Below, piece after piece: positions 1 to 8,632 of a stretch of DNA of 64,000 nt. A program made the translations under genes and the position numbers. The stretch covers positions 62,001-126,000 of the forward strand of contig NZ_LR027851.1 in NCBI RefSeq assembly GCF_900607235.1. The letters are read 5' to 3'. Below the pieces are notes generated by a model that ran no database searches, was not told where the DNA came from, and worked only from the letters and a program-made list of their open reading frames with translations. Source of the DNA: Olivibacter jilunii. Its GTDB lineage: Bacteria > Bacteroidota > Bacteroidia > Sphingobacteriales > Sphingobacteriaceae. The stretch's first letter is position 1; every line of letters begins with the position of its first letter.

Positions 1-3
1 TCC

Positions 4-906
4 TTAGTCGGCTAAATCTATCTCATTGGTTTCGGGAAGCTTTTCCTCTCCCAAGGCTTTCGGATGAAAGGTGAAATAGGAGCCCAGCAAGGATATAATT
101 GCTGATATAAAGTATGATATTAAACTGATCAAGATCGCACGGTGGGAGTCTAAATGGAAAAAATCTGACCCATACATAAATACGACTTCCCTTGCTCCTA
201 ATCCGCCTATTGACAAAGGAATCACCGCAACAATTTGCGAAAGCAAAAAGAGCAATAGGTAAGGAGAGAATTTGCCTTCGAAATGTAGTCCATACAAAAT
301 GCATATCGCGCAAATTACCTGTAGCGATTGAACACCCAATGCCTTGAGGTGCTTGAAAGTAAATGAATAGGCATAGTCATTAAAAAATCGGCGCATAATT
401 AAATAATATATAATCGTTCCGATGATGACTACGAAAATGGGGATCCAATTGGGAATGCCAAGTTTTGGAATGAAAATAACGAGTGCAGCAGTTATCAGAC
501 AGAGAGCCCATAAACCACTTAGTCTGTCAAAAAAAACGCATGACAGTAACTTTCTCCCTTTTACTTGATATTTTTTACGCAAAAAGTATATTTTGTAACC
601 ATCGCCACCTATACCACCGGGTAATGATATGTTATAGAACATACCCAACAAGTACAATTTGAAATTGTATAACTCCGGAAGATTGAGGTTAATGCCTTTG
701 AAAAACGTATTTAGCCGCCATGCGGAGATAACAATCGAAATAAAGAAGCTCAAAAAGCCAAGGAAGAGAAACAAAGGGTCAGATTTTGTGAAAACTTCCT
801 TCAAGTCGTTCAAACTTACTTTAGTAAATACTAAATATAAGGCCAGGGCGGTAACGGCAAATTTTAAGAGTAATTTGGAAGTAGTCCAGAGTGTCTGTTT
901 GGTCAT
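4..906 (-). CDS. Flippase-like integral membrane protein (LPG synthase TM-region / UPF0104 family)
   Basis: A 300-residue polytopic membrane protein with about seven to eight hydrophobic segments, including one at residues 10-30. The motif SLPGGIGGDGYK near residue 95 and a second glycine-rich PLSIGGLGAREV near residue 230 are typical of the lysylphosphatidylglycerol synthase transmembrane region (UPF0104). The soluble synthase domain of MprF is absent, so this is the stand-alone form, usually thought to move or modify lipids; the substrate cannot be read from the sequence. It lies 5 bp downstream of a small membrane-protein gene in the same direction, probably as an operon. The stop codon is almost at the window edge, so downstream partners are not visible. 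Confidence 0.8.
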   Translation of the reverse strand: MTKQTLWTTSKLLLKFAVTALALYLVFTKVSLNDLKEVFTKSDPLFLFLGFLSFFISIVISAWRLNTFFKGINLNLPELYNFKLYLLGMFYNISLPGGIGGDGYKIYFLRKKYQVKGRKLLSCVFFDRLSGLWALCLITAALVIFIPKLGIPNWIPIFVVIIGTIIYYLIMRRFFNDYAYSFTFKHLKALGVQSLQVICAICILYGLHFEGKFSPYLLLFLLSQIVAVIPLSIGGLGAREVVFMYGSDFFHLDSHRAILISLISYFISAIISLLGSYFTFHPKALGEEKLPETNEIDLAD

Positions 907-911
907 TGGGG

Positions 912-1262
912 CTATTTATAGATCAGAGGAGCTAAGCGGATAAAGAGCATGATTACATAAATGATCAGAAGTAAGGTGTTTAGCGAGAGCATCCAGTTGA
1001 GGTCTGTTTTTTCGTGGCGAGCCCTTCCTGTTAAGATTAATAAGGTTAAAAAGCTTAAAAATAAGATTAACGGAAATACAAAGACCCATTTGTTTTCAAT
1101 ATACACGTAAGTAGTTTCCATTTTTGCGCCGATCTCATCGTCTACAAAAACAGGGATAACAGCTGCTGCCAAGATAAGGATAAAAAGGCGTACCAATAAT
1201 TTGGAAACAAATTTACTTATGGTATGATTTTTGGATATGGATTTCTTAGAACTAGACTTCAT
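912..1262 (-). CDS. Small hypothetical membrane protein
   Basis: A 116-residue protein with a basic, Ser/Lys-rich N-terminus followed by three predicted membrane helices (about residues 24-41, 57-77 and 90-112). I recognise no family. The start is an ATG and the gene ends 5 bp before the flippase-like gene, which suggests co-transcription and perhaps a shared membrane role. It is short, but the hydrophobic pattern and operon spacing support a real gene. Confidence 0.6.
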   Translation of the reverse strand: MKSSSKKSISKNHTISKFVSKLLVRLFILILAAAVIPVFVDDEIGAKMETTYVYIENKWVFVFPLILFLSFLTLLILTGRARHEKTDLNWMLSLNTLLLIIYVIMLFIRLAPLIYK

Positions 1263-1340
1263 GTACTTATTTTGTTATTTTTTTGCAGCTGCCTATAATT
1301 AAATCGAGCGATAATAATTTTAAAAAGCTGCACAATGCTA

Positions 1341-1348
1341 TATATTTG
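1341..1348 (+). promoter_or_regulatory. Candidate Bacteroidota -7 box (TATATTTG)
   Basis: TATATTTG matches the Bacteroidota -7 consensus TAnnTTTG exactly and points toward the lipoprotein gene at 1513. No clear TTTG lies 19 bp upstream. If used, it gives a 5' leader of about 160 nt containing the folded element at 1425-1484. Confidence 0.45.
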
Positions 1349-1424
1349 CGTTGCGTTTTTTATTACTGAAACCTTTACAAAGGAAACAAATGTACAACTT
1401 TATTGTATTAAGATTAAAATCTAT

Positions 1425-1484
1425 CACTAAAGAATAAACGGCTATCGGATGCGATTCGTATCGCAATCGGAGTAATCTTTAGTG
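1425..1484 (+). other. Structured 5' leader element upstream of the lipoprotein gene
   Basis: The outer arms CACTAAAGA (1425-1433) and TCTTTAGTG (1476-1484) are perfect 9-bp complements. An inner hairpin TGCGAT-TCGT-ATCGCA occupies 1450-1465. The element lies between a good promoter box and the start codon at 1513. There is no T-run after it, so it is not an ordinary terminator. It could be a leader structure or a small RNA; the fold is seen, the function is unknown. Confidence 0.5.
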
Positions 1485-1512
1485 AGTACTTTACCATTAA
1501 TAACTAGTAAGA

Positions 1513-2034
1513 ATGAAAACAACTTTGAAACTTTTAATTTTAGTGCCCTTTCTGTTCTTTTTCGTTGGTTGTTCATCCTCGAAACAAGCAGTATCGTCAT
1601 CCTCGCCTAGTTCCGGACAATGGAAGAGAGGTGTGAAGGGACAATGGGTACTTAATAGTGTTGAGAAAAAGAACTTTCCCTCAGGCGCTAATGTGAAGCG
1701 TATTTTTGATGAAGCACCGATTGATTGCTTTATAGGAAGTACTTGGAACTTGATCGCTAATGGAAAAGGCACCATTACGTTCTCAACTGATGGTGAACTT
1801 TGCGCACCTGGTGCAACACGAGACATTTTTTGGTCGATTTATGAACCTGAAAATGGGGGAGAGGCTCAATTTCAATTTAAAAAGCTTTATCCCGGAGAAA
1901 AAGCTAAAAATGTAACTGAAGGTTACCGGTTGGATTTGGCTTATGCAGATGAGCAAACATTTACTTTACAAATGCCCGTAAATACGGGAGGTAATAACGA
2001 CTCGTTTTTGGAATTTAAATTCAGTAAACGCTAA
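1513..2034 (+). CDS. Lipocalin-like outer-membrane lipoprotein
   Basis: 173 residues. The N-terminus is a lipoprotein signal (Met-Lys, hydrophobic stretch, then VGCSSS), with the lipidated cysteine near residue 20. The mature part begins with a short Ser-rich linker and contains 'GQWVLNSVE', a Trp-containing 'STWNLIANGKGTITFS' and alternating beta-strand patterns typical of the lipocalin-like lipoproteins common in Bacteroidota. The ligand is unknown. The gene appears monocistronic: it has its own promoter candidate at 1341 and a terminator hairpin at 2057-2089. Confidence 0.75.
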   Translation: MKTTLKLLILVPFLFFFVGCSSSKQAVSSSSPSSGQWKRGVKGQWVLNSVEKKNFPSGANVKRIFDEAPIDCFIGSTWNLIANGKGTITFSTDGELCAPGATRDIFWSIYEPENGGEAQFQFKKLYPGEKAKNVTEGYRLDLAYADEQTFTLQMPVNTGGNNDSFLEFKFSKR

Positions 2035-2056
2035 GTTAGCTTAATAAAGATTTTAC

Positions 2057-2089
2057 AAAGCTCTGTAAGCAATTAAGTTACAGGGCTTT
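2057..2089 (+). terminator. Intrinsic terminator after the lipoprotein gene
   Basis: AAAGCTCTGTAA (2057-2068) pairs with TTACAGGGCTTT (2078-2089), with one G-U pair and a 9-nt loop, followed by TTTTGTTCTTTTTT. It starts 22 nt after the stop codon. Confidence 0.8.
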
Positions 2090-2208
2090 TGTTCTTTTTT
2101 GGGTATCGTGAATAAGCACATTTTACCACGAACCTTCCAATATATCAACCTCTTCTTGTAGTTTGTTTCCTAAAATTCTACATTTACGGCCCTAAACATA
2201 TTTCACAC

Positions 2209-3408
2209 ATGCTAAAATTTAATATGAAAACGCTCGTCGTTGCCGCGGCCTTCTTTATCGCAGGCAGTGGGCAGAGCTTTGCACAAGACAATCTGGTGAG
2301 GGCGCTTCAGAACAACCGAAGCGACAGCAGTAAATTCGGATTTAAGTTTACAGAAGTAATCAACCTGCAAAATACATCTGTAAAGAATCAAGGGTCATCG
2401 GGTACATGTTGGAGTTATTCAGGAAATTCCTTCCTTGAGTCTGAAATGATCAGAAATGGGCGAGAGCCGGTAGAAATATCTCAATTATTTACCGCAAGAA
2501 ATGTATATATTGAGAAAGGCAAAAATTATGTTCGTTTACATGGTGGTTTGAGTTTGGGCGAAGGCGGGCAACTGCACGATGTGATCAATATGTATCGTAA
2601 ATATGGTGCGGTGCCTCGTGACGTATATACCGGATTAAATTATGGAACGGAGGGGAACAAGTTGGCAGAAATGAGCGCGATGACAGATGCCATATTAGCT
2701 GCGGTTGTGAAAAATCCGAATGGTAAGTTAACGCCCAATTGGATCAGTGCCTATACCAATACAATTGATACTTATTTAGGGAAAGTTCCTGAAACGTTCA
2801 ATTACAAAGGGAAAAGTTATACACCAAAATCCTTTGCTAAAGAAGTGATCGGCTTAAATGCGGATGACTATATAGAGCTTTCTTCTTTTAAAGACCATCC
2901 TTATTATAGTAAATTTACGCTTCTGATTCCAGACAATTGGTCTTTTGATCAAGTTTATAATGTTTCAATGACCGATATCACTGCTATTATCGATCATGCA
3001 TTAAAAAATGGGTATACGGTAGGTTGGGCTACAGATGTAAGTGAGAAAGGGTTCAGTTGGAAAAACGGCGTGGCTTATGTGCCCGAGAAAGCTTATGAAA
3101 AAATGACGGAGGAAGAGAAGGCGACTATGTTCAATGGTCCGAAGCCTGAACTGGCCATAACGGAAGATTTGAGGCAACAAGCTTTTGACGATTATTCTAC
3201 CACGGATGATCATGGAATGCATATCGTGGGTTTAGCCAAAGATCAAAATGGTAAGGAGTATTATATAGTGAAAAATTCGTGGGGTGTATCAAACGATTAT
3301 AACGGTTATCTTTACGTGACCAAAGCCTTTGTCCAATTTAAAACCACTGCGTTTATGTTGCACAAAGGGGGCTTGCCTAAAGATATAGCTAAAAAATTAG
3401 GATTGTAG
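2209..3408 (+). CDS. C1-family cysteine peptidase (aminopeptidase C / bleomycin hydrolase type), exported
   Basis: 399 residues with an N-terminal signal peptide ending around SFAQ. The papain-type triad is visible: Cys67 in QGSSGTCWSYSG, His335 in DDHGMHIVG and Asn356 in KNSWG. The long insertion between Cys and His and the 'HGMHIVGLAKD' block fit the PepC/bleomycin hydrolase branch (C1B). A signal peptide is unusual for the cytosolic PepC enzymes but common in Bacteroidota homologues, and suggests a periplasmic peptidase. A second in-frame ATG at 2224 would start the signal peptide directly at MKTLVV and is a plausible alternative start. The gene is followed by a strong terminator. Confidence 0.88.
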   Translation: MLKFNMKTLVVAAAFFIAGSGQSFAQDNLVRALQNNRSDSSKFGFKFTEVINLQNTSVKNQGSSGTCWSYSGNSFLESEMIRNGREPVEISQLFTARNVYIEKGKNYVRLHGGLSLGEGGQLHDVINMYRKYGAVPRDVYTGLNYGTEGNKLAEMSAMTDAILAAVVKNPNGKLTPNWISAYTNTIDTYLGKVPETFNYKGKSYTPKSFAKEVIGLNADDYIELSSFKDHPYYSKFTLLIPDNWSFDQVYNVSMTDITAIIDHALKNGYTVGWATDVSEKGFSWKNGVAYVPEKAYEKMTEEEKATMFNGPKPELAITEDLRQQAFDDYSTTDDHGMHIVGLAKDQNGKEYYIVKNSWGVSNDYNGYLYVTKAFVQFKTTAFMLHKGGLPKDIAKKLGL

Positions 3409-3438
3409 CTTGTTCAATTATGCTGCTTAGAAAAAAAA

Positions 3439-3471
3439 GCGCCTATCGACAAATGCGATAGGCGCTTTTTT
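3439..3471 (+). terminator. Bidirectional terminator between convergent genes
   Basis: GCGCCTATCG (3439-3448) and CGATAGGCGC (3456-3465) form a perfect 10-bp stem with a 7-nt loop. An A-run lies to the left and a T-run to the right, so it can stop transcription from both the C1 peptidase (+) and the GT117 gene (-), whose stop codon is 2 nt beyond the T-run. Confidence 0.93.
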
Positions 3472-3472
3472 C

Positions 3473-6400
3473 TTAGCCTTGGGGAGTTCCCGAAAATAGC
3501 TTTTCGATATTGTTTAAGGCGTCTTCCAAAGACTTTGCTTGTTTGCTTTGTTTATACTCTTTAGCAAGTTCCGCTGAACTGTAGATAATCTGTGTGCCGA
3601 TTTGAATATTTTGCATTTCTAAATTGGGCTTTGTGTTTGCAATTGCGATGTAATACCGCAGAAGCTCATCTACATATTTGCCATTTTGTTCCAAGAGTGC
3701 ATTTGCTTTATCAGTCATACCAACCTGATACAATTGTCGAGACAAGAAATATAGCACCCTTGATTGGCCAAGTGAGTAAATACGTTTCGGAACCACAGCT
3801 AAGCATCTTTCCAATACCTTTTTAGCTTCCTCCTTGCGCCCATCTTCATATAAAGTCTGGCTAAGTGTACTGAAGTTGTTGATAATCAAAGAAAGCATTC
3901 CATAAGACTCATGATCAAGATAACGTGCCTTGGCCATATTGCCCCATACAAATTTATTCATCGTATTATCATAGAGGGCATCGACATTTACAGTTTCTCC
4001 CATCCGCATCTGCTCTTCCGTCTTATTAAATTTAACCGGCATGAGTCGTAATGCGAAACCTTCATTAATCAGGTAGTTGTCAAGACCCAAATAGTTACTG
4101 TTAGGTACGGTTGTAGCAAAATAGATCGGCCGTTTCCAGTTGTTATGTACCAAAATATCAAACATGGCCAATTCTGCTTTAGATACAAAATCCTTATTAT
4201 AGGTCCAAACCATTGTATCCACAATATTATTATCCCATTTTGTAGGAACTACCTTGTTTTTCAAAACGTCAGCCTTATTTACCGTCAGTTTAAAGTTTTT
4301 GGTAAACAGATAGTTTGACCGACTACCATCTTGGTATTCAACTTGATCATTTGGATTGTCGGACAACAAAACGTCCAGAACGGAGCTTAATTCAATCGGT
4401 TGCTTGAATCCGGCATCCATAAAAGATAAACCATCACGTGTTCCTTGTTTAAACTGACTATCCTTCATAGTGATAGGCAGGGCATCCGCTTCGTTCACTT
4501 TTTCTTTCATTTGGCGTACATACCAATCTGCGCTCAATAAACTAAGATTAACAATGCGGACGTCGGGTCTGAAATTTTCAACTTCCTGCACATACCAAAG
4601 CGGGTAGGTGTCATTGTCTCCATATGTAAACAAAATAGCGTTAGGCGCACAGGATTGCAAATAATCTTTTGCGAGATCCCTTGCTACATATTTAGTAGAG
4701 CGATCGTGATCATCCCAACCTTCTTTCGCCATTAAAACAGGAGCTGCGAGTAAGCCAATGAGCGTAGCCGCGATGCCTGCTGTTTTGGCATTGGTTCTCT
4801 TCTGTAGCATATCAGCCAGGCCAATGACGCCTAATCCGATCCAAATAGCAAAAGCGTAAAAAGATCCTGCATACGCATAATCGCGTTCGCGTGGTTGGAG
4901 TGGCGTTTGGTTAAGATAAAGTACAATAGCCAAACCGGTAAAGAAAAAGAGCAGACCAACAATACCGGCATCTTTTTGATGACGCTTAAAGTGCCATAAT
5001 GCGCCAATTATACCTAGAATTAGAGGCAATCCATAAAATTTGTTATTCGAGGGATCTGTTTTTAATGATTCAGGTAGTGCGTCCTGGCCACCTAGGCGGG
5101 CTTGGTCAATTGGTTTGATACCCGTAATCCAATTCCCTTCGGTGAAGCTGCCGTCACCTTTTTGATCATTTTGTCTTCCAACAAAATTCCAGAAAAAATA
5201 GCGGGCATACATATGTCCGACTTGGTAAGTGAAAAAGAAACTGAGGTTGTTCCCGAAAGTCGGTTGGTCGTTCTCTCCCAAGTTTAACCAGCTTCTGTAA
5301 AATTGCGGATGCCCTCTTCCCGGATCATTACTATAAATACGCGGGAATATGGTTTCGCGATCATAAACATAACTGTATTTTTTTCCTATATTCTCATACT
5401 TTTCTTCGCCTTTGATATAACTGTTGCCCCCTTCCTTCCGATCAATAATTTTTGAGGTAAAGTAGGGTCCTTTCAATAGTGGTTCTTCACCATATTGTTC
5501 GCGATTAAGATAACCCAAAAATGAAAATGCATTATCGGGATCACTATTGTTTAAGCTTGGATCAGCTTTTGCACGTACTAAAATCATAGCAAAAGAACCA
5601 TATCCAAAAATAATAAAGCATATGCCCAGCAAAATAAGATTGAGCCGGGGTTTTGCTTTTTTAATTGAGTGGAATATGCCAAATGTCAAGCCTCCTATTA
5701 CCAATAAAGCAAAGAATACAACACCGGTACCAAAGCCCAGGCCCAATGTGTTGACAAAGAAAAGGTCAAAATAGGCGGCAAACTTGATTAAGTACTGAAT
5801 GATTCCCCATAGTACAAATGCCACAATAACACAGCCGATAAGAAGGGTTTTAAAAACACCGCTATTAGTCGGACTTTTAACCCGTTTAAAATAAACGACC
5901 AGTGCCAATGCCGGAATGGTTAACAAATTGAGCAAGTGAACACCAATAGAAAGCCCCATTACATAAGCTATTAATAATAGCCATTTATCGGCACGGGGTT
6001 CCTCTGCATGAGCTTCCCATTTCAAGATTGCCCAGAACACGATAGCAGTACACAGTGAGGACATAGCGTACACTTCGGACTCCACAGCAGAAAACCAAAA
6101 AGTGTCTGAAAAGGAATAAGCCAGAGCGCCCACAAGGCCTGCACCCATAATTTGAATGAGATTCCCCTGTGTAAGTTCTGTACCGCTTCTCCATAGTACT
6201 TTACGCGCTAACGCGGTGATGGTCCAAAACAAGAACAGAATGGTTAAGCCACTGGAAACAGCAGACCCAAAGTTCATCCAATAGGCAATGGACTCTTTAT
6301 TGCCGAAAGCCAAATTGCTAAAGATATTTTGCAACATCAAAAAAAGTGGGGCGCCGGGCTGATGCACAATCTGCATCTTATAGGCCGCTGCGATAAATTC

Positions 6401-6508
6401 ACCACAGTCCCAATAACTGGCTGTAGGTTCTAGGGTTAACACATAAACTAAGGTGGACACCATAAATGTTATCCATCCAAGTAAATTGTTTGTTTTGTTA
6501 TAATCCAT
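3473..6508 (-). CDS. DUF2723 / GT117-family membrane glycosyltransferase (TMEM260-like)
   Basis: 1011 residues. The N-terminal half is a GT-C-type membrane region with roughly a dozen helices. The DUF2723 signature is seen near the start, 'YWDCGEFIAAAYKMQ' followed by HQPGAPLF, with acidic residues Asp34 and Glu37 in the first external loop, the position where GT-C enzymes carry their catalytic acid. The C-terminal 400 residues are soluble and include TPR-like helices ('FSTLSQTLYEDGRKEEAKKVLERCL'). Human TMEM260, a DUF2723 protein, is a protein O-mannosyltransferase, so a role in periplasmic protein O-glycosylation is a reasonable inference. The gene stands alone, facing the C1 peptidase across a shared terminator. 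Some Bacteroidota paralogues are also linked to surface-protein maturation. Confidence 0.85.
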   Translation of the reverse strand: MDYNKTNNLLGWITFMVSTLVYVLTLEPTASYWDCGEFIAAAYKMQIVHQPGAPLFLMLQNIFSNLAFGNKESIAYWMNFGSAVSSGLTILFLFWTITALARKVLWRSGTELTQGNLIQIMGAGLVGALAYSFSDTFWFSAVESEVYAMSSLCTAIVFWAILKWEAHAEEPRADKWLLLIAYVMGLSIGVHLLNLLTIPALALVVYFKRVKSPTNSGVFKTLLIGCVIVAFVLWGIIQYLIKFAAYFDLFFVNTLGLGFGTGVVFFALLVIGGLTFGIFHSIKKAKPRLNLILLGICFIIFGYGSFAMILVRAKADPSLNNSDPDNAFSFLGYLNREQYGEEPLLKGPYFTSKIIDRKEGGNSYIKGEEKYENIGKKYSYVYDRETIFPRIYSNDPGRGHPQFYRSWLNLGENDQPTFGNNLSFFFTYQVGHMYARYFFWNFVGRQNDQKGDGSFTEGNWITGIKPIDQARLGGQDALPESLKTDPSNNKFYGLPLILGIIGALWHFKRHQKDAGIVGLLFFFTGLAIVLYLNQTPLQPRERDYAYAGSFYAFAIWIGLGVIGLADMLQKRTNAKTAGIAATLIGLLAAPVLMAKEGWDDHDRSTKYVARDLAKDYLQSCAPNAILFTYGDNDTYPLWYVQEVENFRPDVRIVNLSLLSADWYVRQMKEKVNEADALPITMKDSQFKQGTRDGLSFMDAGFKQPIELSSVLDVLLSDNPNDQVEYQDGSRSNYLFTKNFKLTVNKADVLKNKVVPTKWDNNIVDTMVWTYNKDFVSKAELAMFDILVHNNWKRPIYFATTVPNSNYLGLDNYLINEGFALRLMPVKFNKTEEQMRMGETVNVDALYDNTMNKFVWGNMAKARYLDHESYGMLSLIINNFSTLSQTLYEDGRKEEAKKVLERCLAVVPKRIYSLGQSRVLYFLSRQLYQVGMTDKANALLEQNGKYVDELLRYYIAIANTKPNLEMQNIQIGTQIIYSSAELAKEYKQSKQAKSLEDALNNIEKLFSGTPQG

Positions 6509-6720
6509 CAGTTACTATTGTTTATTTCATTCTTTTATGCCCATACCTTGTTAGGATAAACGCATAATATATCATTATAATACAATTAAGTGCCGAAAAT
6601 AAGTATTAGTATTGATATAAAGGAAAAATTAAAAAGTAAAAAGTAAAAAAAGGGGTAGTGAAAAAAATCCGCTTGATATTCAAGTAGGTGCTAAAAAAGC
6701 GAAAAAAAATGAATAAAATA

Positions 6721-6752
6721 TTTTGAGTATTTAGAATATCGCTTTATATTTG
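6721..6752 (+). promoter_or_regulatory. Promoter of tRNA-Gln (TTTTG, 19 bp, TATATTTG)
   Basis: A -33 TTTG (6722-6725) and a perfect -7 box TATATTTG (6745-6752) are separated by 19 bp, the Bacteroidota sigma-ABfr arrangement. Transcription would start about 30 nt before the tRNA. Confidence 0.8.
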
Positions 6753-6791
6753 CACTCCGTTTACGGCAGAAGGCTGATAAACACAAAGGAT

Positions 6792-6862
6792 TGCCCGATA
6801 GTATAAAGGTAGTACAACTGATTTTGGTTCAGTTTGTCTAGGTTCGAATCCTGGTCGGGCAA
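6792..6862 (+). tRNA. tRNA-Gln (anticodon TTG)
   Basis: A 71-nt cloverleaf. The acceptor arms are TGCCCGA (6792-6798) and TCGGGCA (6855-6861), with discriminator A at 6862. The anticodon stem ACTGA/TCAGT encloses the loop TTTTGGT, giving anticodon TTG, and the T-loop is GGTTCGAATCC. CCA is not encoded. It has its own promoter at 6721 and a terminator hairpin directly downstream. Confidence 0.96.
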
Positions 6863-6879
6863 CATAACAAAAGAGAACT

Positions 6880-6910
6880 CGGGTCGTTTTAAAACGGCCC
6901 GAATTTTTTT
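6880..6910 (+). terminator. Terminator between tRNA-Gln and prs
   Basis: CGGGTCGTTTT (6880-6890) pairs with AAAACGGCCCG (6891-6901) with one G-U pair, followed by seven Ts (6904-6910). It ends 20 nt before the prs start, so prs is transcribed by read-through or from a promoter inside this short gap. Confidence 0.85.
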
Positions 6911-6929
6911 AAACACCAAACCCGCACTC

Positions 6930-7886
6930 ATGCCTCTTCAATTTAACACGGTTAAATTATTTGCCGGATCTGGTAGCAAAGAACTGGCTCAAAAAATCTC
7001 TCAAGCTTATGGAAAGGAATTAGGTGAGATGACTTTGTCTCGCTTTAGTGATGGTGAATTCCAGCCTTTTTATAACGAATCGGTTCGTGGTAGCGACGTA
7101 TTTTTGATTCAGTCTACCTATCAGCCCACTGATAACTTATTTGAATTGCTTTTAATGATTGATGCTGCAAAAAGAGCATCTGCCCACTATATAACGGCAG
7201 TGGTGCCCTATTTTGGGTTTGCCCGTCAGGATCGCAAAGATAAACCTCGGGTGGCTATAGGAGCGAAGATGATCGCAAATTTGTTGACAGCTGCGGGGGC
7301 TCATCGGATTATGACAATGGATCTGCATGCCGCTCAAATTCAAGGTTTCTTCGATATACCTGTTGACCACTTAGATGCGGCGAGTATTTTTGTGCCTTAT
7401 ATAAAATCGCTGAATCTTCCCAATCTTACAATAGCTTCGCCTGACATGGGCGGTTCTTACCGAGCGCGAACCTTCGCCAAATACTTTAATGCCGAAGTGG
7501 TTATTTGCGATAAACAGCGCAAGCGGGCGAATGAGATTGAATCAATGTCTATTATCGGCGATGTAACGGGGCAAGATATTGTGTTAATAGATGATATTTG
7601 CGATACCGCCGGTACTTTGTCAAAAGCAGCTTCCCTCATCATGGAAAATGGTGCCAGCAGCGTACGGGCTGTATGTACGCATCCCGTCCTTTCCGGCAAG
7701 GCTTACGAGACGGTAGAGAACTCGGTATTAAGCGAATTGATCGTTACCGATACAATTCCTTTAAAGGGAGAGAGCAGCAAAATCAAGGTGTTATCGACGG
7801 CTGACTTATTTGCACGTGCGATAACAAACATCAATGAGCACGGATCAATAAGTGATCTGTTCAAAATTTTTGATCAAAATAGATAA
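6930..7886 (+). CDS. prs: Ribose-phosphate pyrophosphokinase (PRPP synthetase)
   Basis: 318 residues. Makes PRPP from ribose-5-phosphate and ATP, the entry metabolite for histidine, purine and pyrimidine synthesis. Visible family features are 'SDGEFQPFYNESVRGSDVFLIQ', the ATP-site 'PYFGFARQDRKDKPR', the metal-binding 'TMDLHAAQIQGFF' and the PRPP loop VLIDDICDTAGT. The frame is open from 6834, but that start would lie inside the tRNA and read through its terminator; ATG 6930 gives the normal family length. The next gene, L25, has its own promoter candidate. Confidence 0.96.
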   Translation: MPLQFNTVKLFAGSGSKELAQKISQAYGKELGEMTLSRFSDGEFQPFYNESVRGSDVFLIQSTYQPTDNLFELLLMIDAAKRASAHYITAVVPYFGFARQDRKDKPRVAIGAKMIANLLTAAGAHRIMTMDLHAAQIQGFFDIPVDHLDAASIFVPYIKSLNLPNLTIASPDMGGSYRARTFAKYFNAEVVICDKQRKRANEIESMSIIGDVTGQDIVLIDDICDTAGTLSKAASLIMENGASSVRAVCTHPVLSGKAYETVENSVLSELIVTDTIPLKGESSKIKVLSTADLFARAITNINEHGSISDLFKIFDQNR

Positions 7887-7903
7887 TCGATCAAAATTTT
7901 TTC

Positions 7904-7911
7904 TATCTTTG
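7904..7911 (+). promoter_or_regulatory. Candidate -7 box for the L25 gene (TATCTTTG)
   Basis: TATCTTTG fits TAnnTTTG and sits 65 bp before the L25 start, just after the prs stop. No TTTG is found at the usual 19-bp distance, so the call rests on the -7 box alone. Confidence 0.5.
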
Positions 7912-7976
7912 CAGCCTTGAAAAACGGAGTATATCATTATATTCTAGACGTATAAAAAATAAATAAATAGAAATAA

Positions 7977-8564
7977 ATGAAATCAATTGCTATTAGCGGT
8001 TCTCCTAGAGAGAACGTAGGGAAAAGAGACGCAAAAGAATTACGCTACGCCGGTAAGGTGCCTGCTGTTCTTTACGGAGGTGGTGAACAATATCACTTCG
8101 CTGTGTCCGCAGCTGATTTGAAACCTTTGATTTATACACCTGAAGTTAATTTCGTAGATCTTGAAATTAGCGGAAAGAAGTATCAAGCAATCGTTCAAGA
8201 AGCACAATATCATCCGCTTACGGATCAAATTATTCACGTTGACTTTTTGGCTTTAAGTGATGATAAAGCTGTATCAATGAATATTCCTATTGCCTTGACA
8301 GGCACATCACCCGGTGTAAAAATGGGAGGTAAGTTGGTTCAGAAATTGCGTAAATTACGTGTAAAAGCCTTACCTAAAGATATGCCTCAAGTAATTGAAG
8401 TAAGCTTGGAGTCATTAGAAGTAGGTAAGTCAGTACGTGTCGGTGCGGTGGAAGTTAAGAATGCTAAAATCCTTAACAATGCTGATGATACGATCGTTTC
8501 AGTAATTATGTCGCGTGCATTAAAACAAGCTGAACAGGAAGCTGCTAAAGCCGGTAAAAAATAA
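7977..8564 (+). CDS. rplY: 50S ribosomal protein L25 / general stress protein Ctc
   Basis: 195 residues, the long (CTC) form with an N-terminal 5S-rRNA-binding L25 domain (about residues 1-90; 'KSIAISGSPRENVGKRDAKELR', 'VPAVLYGGGEQYHF') and a C-terminal beta domain (TL5-type, about 95-180). It ends in a Lys/Ala-rich tail. It binds 5S rRNA in the large ribosomal subunit. The order L25 then pth is very common in bacteria and supports both calls. A terminator follows, so pth is at least partly separate. Confidence 0.95.
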   Translation: MKSIAISGSPRENVGKRDAKELRYAGKVPAVLYGGGEQYHFAVSAADLKPLIYTPEVNFVDLEISGKKYQAIVQEAQYHPLTDQIIHVDFLALSDDKAVSMNIPIALTGTSPGVKMGGKLVQKLRKLRVKALPKDMPQVIEVSLESLEVGKSVRVGAVEVKNAKILNNADDTIVSVIMSRALKQAEQEAAKAGKK

Positions 8565-8589
8565 AAATCTTTTTAAGAATTTACCAAAA

Positions 8590-8621
8590 GCATCCGGTGA
8601 TCAGCATCGGATGCTTTTTTT
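8590..8621 (+). terminator. Terminator between rplY and pth
   Basis: GCATCCG (8590-8596) pairs with CGGATGC (8608-8614), extended by AAA/TTT, followed by a T-run (8615-8621). It lies 12 nt before the pth ATG, inside the longer open frame, which argues for the downstream start of pth. Confidence 0.85.
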
Positions 8622-8632
8622 ATAGGGTAAAA

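Noticed and set aside
5985-6194. Small frames within the GT117 gene and other long genes
   Set aside because: They are alternative frames of well-supported genes and have no family features.
6631-6648. AGTAAAA tandem repeats, also at 18583-18607
   Set aside because: Short AT-rich repeats of a few units in spacers; too simple to be a CRISPR or mobile element signal.
6834-6929. Extended N-terminus of prs over the tRNA
   Set aside because: It would start inside tRNA-Gln and run through its terminator; the start at 6930 gives normal length.
7861-7901. Repeated TCAAAATTTTT and the palindrome TTTTGATCAAAA at the prs end
   Set aside because: Mostly coding sequence of low complexity; likely chance.
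8597-8632. Extended N-terminus of pth
   Set aside because: The added codons lie across a clear terminator hairpin.
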